Shown: one piece after another, positions 37,334-45,519 of the stretch | Numbering within the stretch: position 1 is the first letter of the stretch | How the letters are laid out: the number at the start of each line of letters is the position of its first letter | From: Alphaproteobacteria bacterium | GTDB lineage: Bacteria > Pseudomonadota > Alphaproteobacteria > ATCC43930 > CGMCC-115725 | Length of the DNA stretch: 56,276 nucleotides | Assembly: GCA_021325525.1 (NCBI GenBank) | Contig: JAJPHB010000073.1 | Location: 1 to 56,276, forward strand | Reading direction: 5' to 3' | Made by a program: the position numbers and the translations under genes | The notes under the pieces: model-generated | What the model was told of the DNA's origin: nothing | What the model saw: only the letters and a program-made list of their open reading frames with translations | Databases searched by the model: none

Positions 37334-37954
37334 GATGCAATATGCCGACCTCGCCCAGCAGGGCGAGACGGCGCAGCTCGGGATGTGGATCTTCCTTGCG
37401 ACCGAAGTGCTCTTCTTCGGCGGGATGATGGCGGCCTATCTCGCTTACCGCATGACCTACAACGCCGATTTCGATGCGGCCGCCAAGGAGTCCGTGATCT
37501 GGATCGGCAGCGTCAACACCGCGGTTCTGGTGACGAGCAGCCTCACCATGGTGATGGCGATCCACGCCGCGGCCGAGCGCGAGCGCCAGCCCATAGTCTA
37601 TTTCCTGCTCGCGACCGCGGCGCTCGGCCTCATCTTCCTCGGCCTCAAAGGCTATGAATATGTCGAGGACTACAACGACGCCGTCGTCCCGGTCCTCAAC
37701 TTTCATCCGAAGGAAGGCAATCCCGGCGCCGTCGAGCTCTTCTGGCTCTTCTACTTCTATGCGACGCTCCTCCACGCCGTCCATCTGACGATCGGCATCA
37801 TCCTCGTCTTCTTCATGGCCGTGCGCGCCAAGCGCGGTGCCTTCGATGCCGGCTATTACGCGCCGCTCGAAGTCGTCGGGCTCTATTGGAGCTTCGTCGA
37901 CACCGTCTGGGTCTTTCTCTTCGCCCTCATCTATCCCATCGGACGGAGCGGCTG

Positions 37955-38242
37955 ATGAAGCTCGGCGGCCAGATCGTCACCTTCGTCATCGCCTGGGCGG
38001 TGCTGCTGCTGCTGCTCGGCATTAACGTGCTCCTCGCCTATCAACCGATCGGCGGTCTGCACGGCTTCGTCCCGATCGGCATAGCGGCGACGCAGGCCTT
38101 CATCATCATGGCGATCTTCATGAAGCTGCGCGGGCGGCCATCGTTGAAATGGGTCTTCGCCGGCGCCGGTTTCTTCTGGCTGATGATCCTGCTGGGGCTT
38201 TCCAGCACGGACTACATGACGCGCGCCGCATGGCCACTCTAG
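37955..38242 (+). CDS. cytochrome c oxidase subunit IV-like small membrane protein
   Basis: The 95-residue protein has three TM helices (VTFVIAWAVLLLLLGIN, IGIAATQAFIIMAIFMKL, WVFAGAGFFWLMILLGLSS) and ends TDYMTRAAWPL, the pattern of the bacterial caa3 subunit IV (CtaF-like). It probably stabilises the complex. ATG 37955 shares its A with the subunit III stop. Its last 13 bp overlap the GH15 gene. Confidence 0.83.
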   Translation: MKLGGQIVTFVIAWAVLLLLLGINVLLAYQPIGGLHGFVPIGIAATQAFIIMAIFMKLRGRPSLKWVFAGAGFFWLMILLGLSSTDYMTRAAWPL

Positions 38243-40233
38243 CGGACATTCTCGATCTCGCGCCGGGCGTGCGGCTTGGAGAAGAGGTCGGAACGCCGCC
38301 CGGCGACCCGATCCCCGATCGTGCCGTCCAACCCTACCGGCCGATCCGCGACTATGCCCTTATCGGCGACTGCCATGGCGCAGCGCTCGTCGCCCGCGAC
38401 GGCGCCATCGACTGGGCGTGCCTCGGCCGGTTCGATGCCGCGCCTGTCTTCACCCGCCTTCTCGACGCGAAGAGCGGCGGCTTTCTTCACCTCGCGCCGC
38501 TGCGCCAGGCGCGGAGCGCCCGGCGCTATCTCGACGAGAGCGCAATCCTCGTCACCCATTTTGCGGATGAGGGCGGACGCGCCAATGTCATCGATTTCAT
38601 GCCGGTCGGCCATCATCCGGATGCGCGCAGGCACGATGCGACGCGGCTCAATGCGCCGGGCTGGATCGTGCGTATCGCCATCGGCGTCGCCGGGCGCCTC
38701 GGCTTCGAGATGCGCTATCGGCCGGTCCTCGGTCTGAAGAAGATGTCGGCCCCGACGCTCGCTTGCGACGGCGGCGTCGCCACCGGGAAGGGCGTGCCGG
38801 CTCTGCATGCGACTGTCCCGATCACGGTGTCGGGGGGCGAGGCGTCGGCGCGGTTCGAGCTGACTGCGGGCGACGTCGTCTGCTTCATAGTGGCGCCCGC
38901 CGCCATCCCGCATCTCGACCCGCTCGGCGCCGCCAACCGCCTCCTCGGCACGACGCGGCGCTTCTGGCAGGACTGGATCGGGACGTGCCGCTACGAGGGC
39001 GCTCATGCGGCGATGGTGCGGCGCAGCGCGGTCACCTTGAAGCTTCTCACTTTCGCGCCGACCGGCGCCATCGTCGCCGCGCCCACCACCTCCTTGCCGG
39101 AGCGGATCGGCGGGCCGCGCAATTTCGACTATCGTTACTGCTGGCTGCGCGACGCGGCCTATATGCTCTACGCGCTGACGGCCCTCGGCTACGGCGCCGA
39201 GGCGCAGGCCTATGTCGAATTCCTGCATCAGCGCCATCTGCGGCGCAAGGGCGTGCATCTCATGTTCAGCGTCGCCGGCGAGCTGGTTTCCGAGGAGGAG
39301 GACCTGACGAGCCTTTCCGGCTACCGCGACAGCGGGCCGGTGCGCATCGGCAACGCCGCCGCCAAGCAACGGCAGCTCGACATCTTCGGCGAAACCATCG
39401 ACCTCGCCTATCTCTACGAGGCGCTCGGCGGGCGCCTCAATGCTGGGGAGCGGTCGGCGCTCGTCTATCTCGCCGATTGCGCCGCGCAAGGCTGGCGCGA
39501 GCGCGACAACGGGATCTGGGAGATTCGCTCGGAGCGTCAGCATTTCGTCTATTCGAAGATCATGTGCTGGGTCGCCCTCGATCGGGCCGCGCGCATGTTC
39601 GGCGATCGTCCGTCCTGGGCGGAGGCTCAACGCGCGATCTGCCAGGCGGTCCATGAAGAGGGCGTCATCAACGGGCATCTCGTCGGCGCTTTCGGACGCA
39701 CGGGCATGGATGCGGCGCTGCTCATCACGCCGTGGCTGGGATTCCCGCTTCGGGAGGGTGTGATGGCGCGCACTCTCGATGCCATTCTGGACGAGCTCGG
39801 TGAGGGGCACTACCTGCGCCGCTACCGCACCGAGGACGGCATGGGCGGCGAGGAGGGCGCGTTCCTCATGTCGAGCTTCTGGTTCGCCGGCGCCTTGCTG
39901 CATCAGGGGGCCCATGACGCGGCGGCGCAGCTCTTCGACCGGATGGTGACGAAGGCCAATGACGTCGGCCTCTATTCCGAGGAAATCGACCCGCAGACGG
40001 AGGCGTTTCTCGGCAATTTCCCGCAAGGCTTCGTGCACCTCGCCGTCATCACGCTGGCGACGCATTTCGAGCTCTACCGCAGCGGCGGGTCGGCGGCGCT
40101 GGCTGGCAGCCATGCCGACCGTGCGCAGCGCCACATCAAGGGCGGGCGACTCTTCGGTCCGTTCGGGCGGCTGCGCGACCTCGCCGCCATAGTCGGCGGT
40201 GCGCCGCGCCGCTCGGTTCTCATCCTTCCATAA
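38230..40233 (+). CDS. glycoside hydrolase family 15 (glucoamylase/trehalase-like)
   Basis: The 667-residue protein shows the bacterial GH15 layout: an N-terminal beta-sandwich (IGDCHGAALVARDGAIDWAC) and an (alpha/alpha)6 catalytic barrel with GGPRNFDYRYCWLRDAAYML, LTSLSGYRDSGPVRIGNAA, GIWEIRSERQHFVYSKIMCW and EEGAFLMSSFWFAGALL. The last two carry the probable acid and base glutamates. No signal peptide is visible, so it should act in the cytoplasm on trehalose or alpha-glucans. ATG 38230 lies 13 bp inside the subunit IV gene, so translation is coupled to the oxidase operon, which is unexpected for a sugar hydrolase. Confidence 0.88.
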   Translation: MATLADILDLAPGVRLGEEVGTPPGDPIPDRAVQPYRPIRDYALIGDCHGAALVARDGAIDWACLGRFDAAPVFTRLLDAKSGGFLHLAPLRQARSARRYLDESAILVTHFADEGGRANVIDFMPVGHHPDARRHDATRLNAPGWIVRIAIGVAGRLGFEMRYRPVLGLKKMSAPTLACDGGVATGKGVPALHATVPITVSGGEASARFELTAGDVVCFIVAPAAIPHLDPLGAANRLLGTTRRFWQDWIGTCRYEGAHAAMVRRSAVTLKLLTFAPTGAIVAAPTTSLPERIGGPRNFDYRYCWLRDAAYMLYALTALGYGAEAQAYVEFLHQRHLRRKGVHLMFSVAGELVSEEEDLTSLSGYRDSGPVRIGNAAAKQRQLDIFGETIDLAYLYEALGGRLNAGERSALVYLADCAAQGWRERDNGIWEIRSERQHFVYSKIMCWVALDRAARMFGDRPSWAEAQRAICQAVHEEGVINGHLVGAFGRTGMDAALLITPWLGFPLREGVMARTLDAILDELGEGHYLRRYRTEDGMGGEEGAFLMSSFWFAGALLHQGAHDAAAQLFDRMVTKANDVGLYSEEIDPQTEAFLGNFPQGFVHLAVITLATHFELYRSGGSAALAGSHADRAQRHIKGGRLFGPFGRLRDLAAIVGGAPRRSVLILP

Positions 40234-40249
40234 TTTTGGAGAGCGCAGC

Positions 40250-41254
40250 ATGCCGGAAGTCGTCGTCATCACGGGTGCCACTGCCGGCGTCGGCCGGGCA
40301 ACGGCGCGGCTCTTCGCGCGCCGCGGCGCCCGAATCGGATTGATCGCGCGCGGCCGCGACGGGCTCGACGGCGCCGCCGTCGAGGTCGAAGCGGCAGGCG
40401 GCCAGGCACTCGCAATTCCGGCGGATGTCGCCGATGCCGACGCGGTCGAGGCGGCGGCCGCCGCGGTCGAGCGCAAATTCGGTCCGATCGACATCTGGGT
40501 CAACGCGGCGATGACGACGATCTTTGCGCCGCTGCACGAGATCACGGCCGAGGAATTTCGCCGCGCCACCGAGGTCACCTATCTTGGTTTCGTCCATGGC
40601 ACGATGGCGGCGCTGAAGCGCATGCGACCGCGCAACAAGGGCGTCATCGTCCAGGTCGGATCGGCGCTGAGTTACCGGGCGATCCCGCTGCAATCGGCCT
40701 ATTGCGGCGCCAAATTCGCCATCCGCGGCTTCACCGACAGCCTGCGCAGCGAGCTCATCCATGACGGCGTCAAGGTTCACCTCACCATGGTGCAGATGCC
40801 GGGGCTCAACACGCCGCAATTCGAGTGGTGCCGCAACAAGCTGCCGCGGCGGCCCCAACCCGTGCCGCCCATCTTCGAACCCGAGCTGGCGGCGCGTGCG
40901 ATCTGGTTCGCCGCCCATTCGCGCCGCCGCGAAGTCTGGGTCGGCGGCTCGACGGTGCAGGCGATTCTCGGCATGATGCTGGCGCCCGGCCTGCTCGATC
41001 GCCTCCTCGCGCGCAAAGCATATGGCGGTCAGATGAGCCGGGAGCTCGCCGATCCTGCTGCGCCCGACAACCTCTTTGCGCCGGTTGCCGGCGACCACGG
41101 CGCACACGGCCCTTACGGAGGCCGTGCGAGATCGCGCAGCCTCGAATTGTGGGTGTCGCGGCATCGCGGCGCGATCATGGCCTGCGCCGCCGGCCTCCTT
41201 GCCTTCCTCGTGAGCGGCGCCGCGGCACGGCCGGCGCGGCCGCGCCTTTCCTGA
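40250..41254 (+). CDS. short-chain dehydrogenase/reductase with C-terminal TM helix
   Basis: The 334-residue protein has a classical SDR domain: cofactor loop TGATAGVGRATA, NAAMTTI (NNAG equivalent), catalytic Ser in VGSALSYRA and Y-x-x-x-K in YCGAKF. It is longer than usual (about 250) because of a C-terminal extension ending in a hydrophobic helix, IMACAAGLLAFLVSGAAA. It is probably membrane-tethered and NAD(P)-dependent. It follows GH15 by 16 bp with GGAG upstream, so it likely belongs to the same operon, and it is convergent with the FAD/Fe-S gene with only 2 bp between stops. Confidence 0.83.
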   Translation: MPEVVVITGATAGVGRATARLFARRGARIGLIARGRDGLDGAAVEVEAAGGQALAIPADVADADAVEAAAAAVERKFGPIDIWVNAAMTTIFAPLHEITAEEFRRATEVTYLGFVHGTMAALKRMRPRNKGVIVQVGSALSYRAIPLQSAYCGAKFAIRGFTDSLRSELIHDGVKVHLTMVQMPGLNTPQFEWCRNKLPRRPQPVPPIFEPELAARAIWFAAHSRRREVWVGGSTVQAILGMMLAPGLLDRLLARKAYGGQMSRELADPAAPDNLFAPVAGDHGAHGPYGGRARSRSLELWVSRHRGAIMACAAGLLAFLVSGAAARPARPRLS

Positions 41255-41256
41255 CC

Positions 41257-44200
41257 TCAGCTTCGCGCGACGTGCCGCCTCAGAGCGTAAGCGGCGCCCG
41301 CCGCGCCGAGGAGCAGCGCCGCCGCGCCCGCAACCGCTGCGACGGTCGTGCCGGATCGCAGTGGCTGAAACGCAGGCTTTGCGGCCGTGAAACCGAGGCC
41401 TTCCGCCATCAGCTCGGCGATGTGCCGGGTCTGGCGCCCGGTTGCCTGCTCGATCTGCTCGCGGCAGCTGAAGCCATTGGCGAGAATGACGGCATCGGCT
41501 CGCGCGGCACGGATGCGCGGCAGAAGAACCCTCTCGGCCGCCTTCATTGAGACATCGTACTTGTCGGTCTCGAAGCCGAAGGAGCCGGCCATGCCGCAGC
41601 ACCCCGAGGGCAGCACCGCGGCATCGAGGCCGAGCCGCCGCATGAGGCGTCGTTCCGCATCCGCCTTCATCACCGCATGGTGATGGCAATGGATCTGGAC
41701 GAGAGCGTGGCGCCGGCGGCGAGGCATGACGAGGTCTTGGCAGTATCGTTCGATGAACTCGCTGAACTGGAATGTCTGCCGGCTCAGCCGCTTGGCGCGC
41801 TCGTCCTTCGGGAAGAGGTTGACGAGCTCGTCTCTGAAGGTGGCGGTGCAGGCAGGTTCGAGGCCGACGATCGGGACGCCGTCGGCGATCTCCTCGCCGA
41901 GGCAGGTCATGACTTGGCGCAGCTGGCGCTTCGCCAAATCGAGCATGCCCCAGTCGTAGAGCGGGCGTCCGCAGCAAAGCGGGCGTCGCGGGATGGCCAC
42001 CTGCCAACCGGCGGTCTCGAGCACATGCGTCGCCGCGATCGCCGTCTCGGGCCGGAAGTAGTTGGTGAAAGTGTCGGGAAAGAGAATGATCTTGGGGCCG
42101 CCGGGATTCGGCGTCGCACGGTCGCGCAGCCAGCTCGTGAAGGTGCGGGGCGCGAAGGGCGGCATCTTGCGATGCGGTGAGATGCCGCCCGCCGCCTTGA
42201 CGAGCGCCGCCAGGCCGGGCGTCTGCGTCAGCGCGTTCGCGAGCGGCGGCATCGTGCTGGCGATGCGCGCCCACCAGTAGATGAGACCCATCGAATAGGC
42301 GACGCGCGGCCGCAGGCGGCGCTTGTAGTAATGCGAGCGGAACTCGGCCTTGTATGTCGCCATGTCGACATTGACGGGGCAGTCGCTCTTGCAGCCCTTG
42401 CACGACAGGCAGAGTTCGAGCGTCTCCGCCACGGCGTCGCTCCGCCAGCCCTCATCGATGACGCCGCCATGCATCATCTCGAAGAGAGCGCGGGCGCGGC
42501 CGCGCGTCACATCCTTCTCGTCATGCGTCACCATGTAGGAGGGGCACATGACGCCTTCGTCGCTGGTGATGCGGCGGCACTCGCCGACGCCGACGCAGCG
42601 CATCGCCGCATGGGCGAAGGAGCCGTGATCGTCGGGGAAGGCGAAATGCGTCTTCGGATGCGCCGGCCGGTATTCGGGGCCGAGGCGCAGATTGGAAGTG
42701 ATCGGGAACGGGTCGACGATCTTCCCCGGATTCATCTTGAAGCCGGGATCCCAGATCGCCTTGAACTCGCGGAAGGCTTCCAGCAACTCGCGGCCGAACA
42801 TCTTGTCGAGGAGCTCGGCCTTCGATTGGCCGTCGCCATGCTCGCCCGAAATCGAGCCGCCGAAGCGCACCACGAGATCGGCCGCCTCGTCGAGGAAGGC
42901 GCGCCAGCGCTCGATCCCGCCCTCGTCGCGAAGGCCGAAATTGATGCGGCAGTGGATGCAGCCGTCGCCGAAATGCCCGTAGAGCGCCGAGTCGTAGCCG
43001 TATTTGCCGAAGAGCGTCTTCAGCTCGCGCAGGTAATCGCCGACCCGGTCGGGCGGCACCGCGGAATCTTCCCAGCCTTCCCAGGTATCGGGATGATGCG
43101 GCACGAAGGCGGTGCCGCCGAGGCCCGAGCGGCGGACGCGCCAGATCCGCTGCTGCTCGGAAAGATCGGTAAAGAGCTGAGCCGAGCGCGGTCGCGCGCG
43201 GAGGCGGAGGGCCGCCATCATGGCCTCCGCCTTGGCGATCGCCTCGCCGCGGGTGTCGGCGCCGAATTCGGCGATGAGCCAGCCGCATCCCTCGGGCAGG
43301 AGCGCCACATCCTCGGCCCGCAGGTGCTTTTCCTTCATGAAGGAGACGAGCTCCTGGTCGATGCCTTCGAGGCCGATCGGCCGGTGCTCCAGGACGGCCG
43401 GGACGGCATCGCCCGCTGTGAAGATATCGCTGAAGCCGAGCACTGCGAGGACGCGCTCGGGCGGGCTCGGCACGAGACGCAAGCCGGCTTCGAGGACTGC
43501 AACGCAGGTGCCCTCGCTGCCGACGAGCGCGCGCGCCACATTGAAGCCGTTCTCGGGCAGCAGGTTGTCGAGATTGTAGCCGGAAACGCGGCGCGGGATC
43601 TTCGGATAGCGCTGTCGGACGAGGTCGCCGTATTTTTGGCGCAGCGTGTCGAGGCGGCGGTAGATGTCGCCGCGCCGTCCGCCCTCGGCGATGATGGCGC
43701 GGAGCTCGTCCTCGCTCGTCGGGCCGACCGTCATGCGCAGCCCGTCATAAGTCAGGACATCGAGCCACTCGACATTGTCGGCGGTCCGGCCTGCCATCAC
43801 GGAATGGACGCCGCAGGAATTGTTGCCGATCATGCCGCCGAGCGAGTTGTGGTCGTGCGTCGACGGGTCGGGACCGAAGGTGAGGTGATGCCGCTCGGCT
43901 TCGCCGCGCAGGCTGTCAAGAATGATTCCGGGCTCGACGCGGGCGATGCGCCGCACCGGGTCGAGCGCGAGAAGGCGGTTGAGGTGCTTCGAAAAGTCGA
44001 CGACGACCGCGACATTGCAGCACTGCCCGGCGAGGCTCGTGCCGCCGCCGCGCGAGAGAAACGGAACGTCGTGCTCGCGGCAGACAGCCATCGTTTCGAC
44101 GACATCGTCGATGCTGCGCGGAATGACGACGCCGATCGGCACTTGGCGGTAGTTGGAACCATCCGTCGAGTACAAGGCGCGCGCGGTCTGGTCGAAGCGA

Positions 44201-44391
44201 ATCTCGGCGCGGGTGCGGCGCTCGAGCTCGCTGCGCAGGCCGCGCAGCGCGCGCCGCGGCACCTTTTCATATTCGGCCGAAACGCGGCGGCCGGCCGGCG
44301 AATCGCGGTAGACGGTCTCTCTCTCGAAATCGCCGCGGCGGGATGGCCCGCGTCGCCGGGTTTCCTGCGTGGGCTCGAATGCGCTGCTCAT
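41257..44391 (-). CDS. FAD-linked oxidase / Fe-S oxidoreductase fusion (D-2-hydroxyacid dehydrogenase type)
   Basis: The 1044-residue protein fuses a PCMH-type FAD domain (SRGGGTSLAGQ, STHDHNSLGGMIGNNSCG), an FAD-oxidase C-terminal domain, a 4Fe-4S ferredoxin domain (CVGVGECRR... and CLSCKGCKSDCPV around residues 595-670) and two CCG cysteine-rich domains (CCGRPL and GCCGMAGSFGFE). Relatives are YdiJ-like D-2-hydroxyglutarate/D-lactate dehydrogenases that pass electrons to the quinone pool. A hydrophobic helix near the C-terminus (AAVAGAAALLLGAAGAAYAL) would anchor it in the membrane. Start ATG 44391. Confidence 0.88.
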   Translation of the reverse strand: MSSAFEPTQETRRRGPSRRGDFERETVYRDSPAGRRVSAEYEKVPRRALRGLRSELERRTRAEIRFDQTARALYSTDGSNYRQVPIGVVIPRSIDDVVETMAVCREHDVPFLSRGGGTSLAGQCCNVAVVVDFSKHLNRLLALDPVRRIARVEPGIILDSLRGEAERHHLTFGPDPSTHDHNSLGGMIGNNSCGVHSVMAGRTADNVEWLDVLTYDGLRMTVGPTSEDELRAIIAEGGRRGDIYRRLDTLRQKYGDLVRQRYPKIPRRVSGYNLDNLLPENGFNVARALVGSEGTCVAVLEAGLRLVPSPPERVLAVLGFSDIFTAGDAVPAVLEHRPIGLEGIDQELVSFMKEKHLRAEDVALLPEGCGWLIAEFGADTRGEAIAKAEAMMAALRLRARPRSAQLFTDLSEQQRIWRVRRSGLGGTAFVPHHPDTWEGWEDSAVPPDRVGDYLRELKTLFGKYGYDSALYGHFGDGCIHCRINFGLRDEGGIERWRAFLDEAADLVVRFGGSISGEHGDGQSKAELLDKMFGRELLEAFREFKAIWDPGFKMNPGKIVDPFPITSNLRLGPEYRPAHPKTHFAFPDDHGSFAHAAMRCVGVGECRRITSDEGVMCPSYMVTHDEKDVTRGRARALFEMMHGGVIDEGWRSDAVAETLELCLSCKGCKSDCPVNVDMATYKAEFRSHYYKRRLRPRVAYSMGLIYWWARIASTMPPLANALTQTPGLAALVKAAGGISPHRKMPPFAPRTFTSWLRDRATPNPGGPKIILFPDTFTNYFRPETAIAATHVLETAGWQVAIPRRPLCCGRPLYDWGMLDLAKRQLRQVMTCLGEEIADGVPIVGLEPACTATFRDELVNLFPKDERAKRLSRQTFQFSEFIERYCQDLVMPRRRRHALVQIHCHHHAVMKADAERRLMRRLGLDAAVLPSGCCGMAGSFGFETDKYDVSMKAAERVLLPRIRAARADAVILANGFSCREQIEQATGRQTRHIAELMAEGLGFTAAKPAFQPLRSGTTVAAVAGAAALLLGAAGAAYALRRHVARS

Positions 44392-44418
44392 AGGGGCCTC
44401 CGTCGCGGGTGACCGGCA

Positions 44419-45519
44419 TCAGACGGCGTAGCGCTTGGCGTCCTCGCGCTTGAGAGCGAGGCCGTTGCCGGGCCGGGTCAAATCAGGCCGAATGACGCCG
44501 TCCTTGGGTTGCGGTGCGCCGTCGAAGAACATCGCCTCGATCCGCACGTGGTCGTGAAACCATTCGAGATGGCGGACATTGGGCGCCGCGCAGCCCCAGG
44601 CCAAGGTCAGCGCCGGGGCGCAGTGGCTCGACATGGCGAGGCATTGCGAACGGCACAGGGCTTCGACCTCCATCATGCCGCTGATGCCGCCGCAGCGCGT
44701 CACGTCGGCTTGCAGCACGTCGACCGCGCCGGCCCGCAGCATGTTCCGGAAATAGAAGATGTCGTAGCCGTATTCCCCGGCGCTGATCTCCATGCCGCCC
44801 GGCGCCCGGTCGCGCATGAGGCGCAGCCCGTCGAGATCGTCGCTCGACACCGGCTCCTCGAACCAGGTGACGCCGTCCTGCGCGAACCGGATGGCGAAGG
44901 CGAGCGCCTCCTTGCGCGTATAGGCGCCATTGGCATCGACGAAGAGCTCGGTCTTGTCGCCGATCGCCTTGCGCGCGGCGTGGACGCGGCCGGCATCGGC
45001 GGCGGGATCGCTGCCGACCTTCATCTTGACCCAGCGCATCCCTTGGGACGCCCATCCATCGAGCTGGTCGCGAAGCTGCCGTTCCGAGTAGGTGGTGAAG
45101 CCGCCGCTGCCATAGACAGGGACCGCTTCGCGCACCGGTCCCAGCAAGATCGCGAGCGGCAGATCGACAAGCTTCGCCTTCAGATCCCAGAGCGCGGCGT
45201 CGACCGCCGAGATTGCCATCGCCGACCCGCCGGCCCGCCCGAGATTGCGGACGCGCCAGTACATCTTACGCAGCGGCCCCGTCACCGACAGCGCGTCCTC
45301 GCCGACGACCTGCTCGGCGAGCGTCTTGTTGACGAGATGGGCGAGGCTGGCATCGCCATAGGTGTAGCCGAGGCCGGTCTTGCCGCCGGCCGCCGCCTCG
45401 ACGAGGACGATCGTCGTCTTGTCCCAGCGAAAGGTGCCGTCGGCCTCGGGCCCGTCGGTCGGGACGGTGTAGGCGCTCGCCTTGACCTCGGCGATCTTGA
45501 CCGCGCTCCGCACGCTCAC
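44419..45519 (-). CDS. mandelate racemase/muconate lactonizing enzyme family protein
   Basis: The 366-residue enolase-superfamily enzyme has the KxK pair K165/K167 in WVKMKVG, metal ligands D195 (VDANGA), E221 (FEEPVS) and E249 (SAGEYG) and a candidate base H299 in SSHCAPAL. This is the mandelate-racemase subgroup that abstracts the alpha proton of a carboxylate, as in sugar-acid dehydratases. The substrate is unknown. The start is GTG 45519, which overlaps the upstream ThDP gene stop (GTGA); an in-frame run to 45720 is simply the other gene's sequence. Co-translation with the ThDP enzyme suggests a shared pathway. Confidence 0.86.
   Translation of the reverse strand: MSVRSAVKIAEVKASAYTVPTDGPEADGTFRWDKTTIVLVEAAAGGKTGLGYTYGDASLAHLVNKTLAEQVVGEDALSVTGPLRKMYWRVRNLGRAGGSAMAISAVDAALWDLKAKLVDLPLAILLGPVREAVPVYGSGGFTTYSERQLRDQLDGWASQGMRWVKMKVGSDPAADAGRVHAARKAIGDKTELFVDANGAYTRKEALAFAIRFAQDGVTWFEEPVSSDDLDGLRLMRDRAPGGMEISAGEYGYDIFYFRNMLRAGAVDVLQADVTRCGGISGMMEVEALCRSQCLAMSSHCAPALTLAWGCAAPNVRHLEWFHDHVRIEAMFFDGAPQPKDGVIRPDLTRPGNGLALKREDAKRYAV

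Noticed and set aside
38239-40578. A 779-codon antisense frame over GH15 and the SDR start
   Set aside because: Shadow of the GH15 gene; composition is typical of antisense GC-rich sequence.
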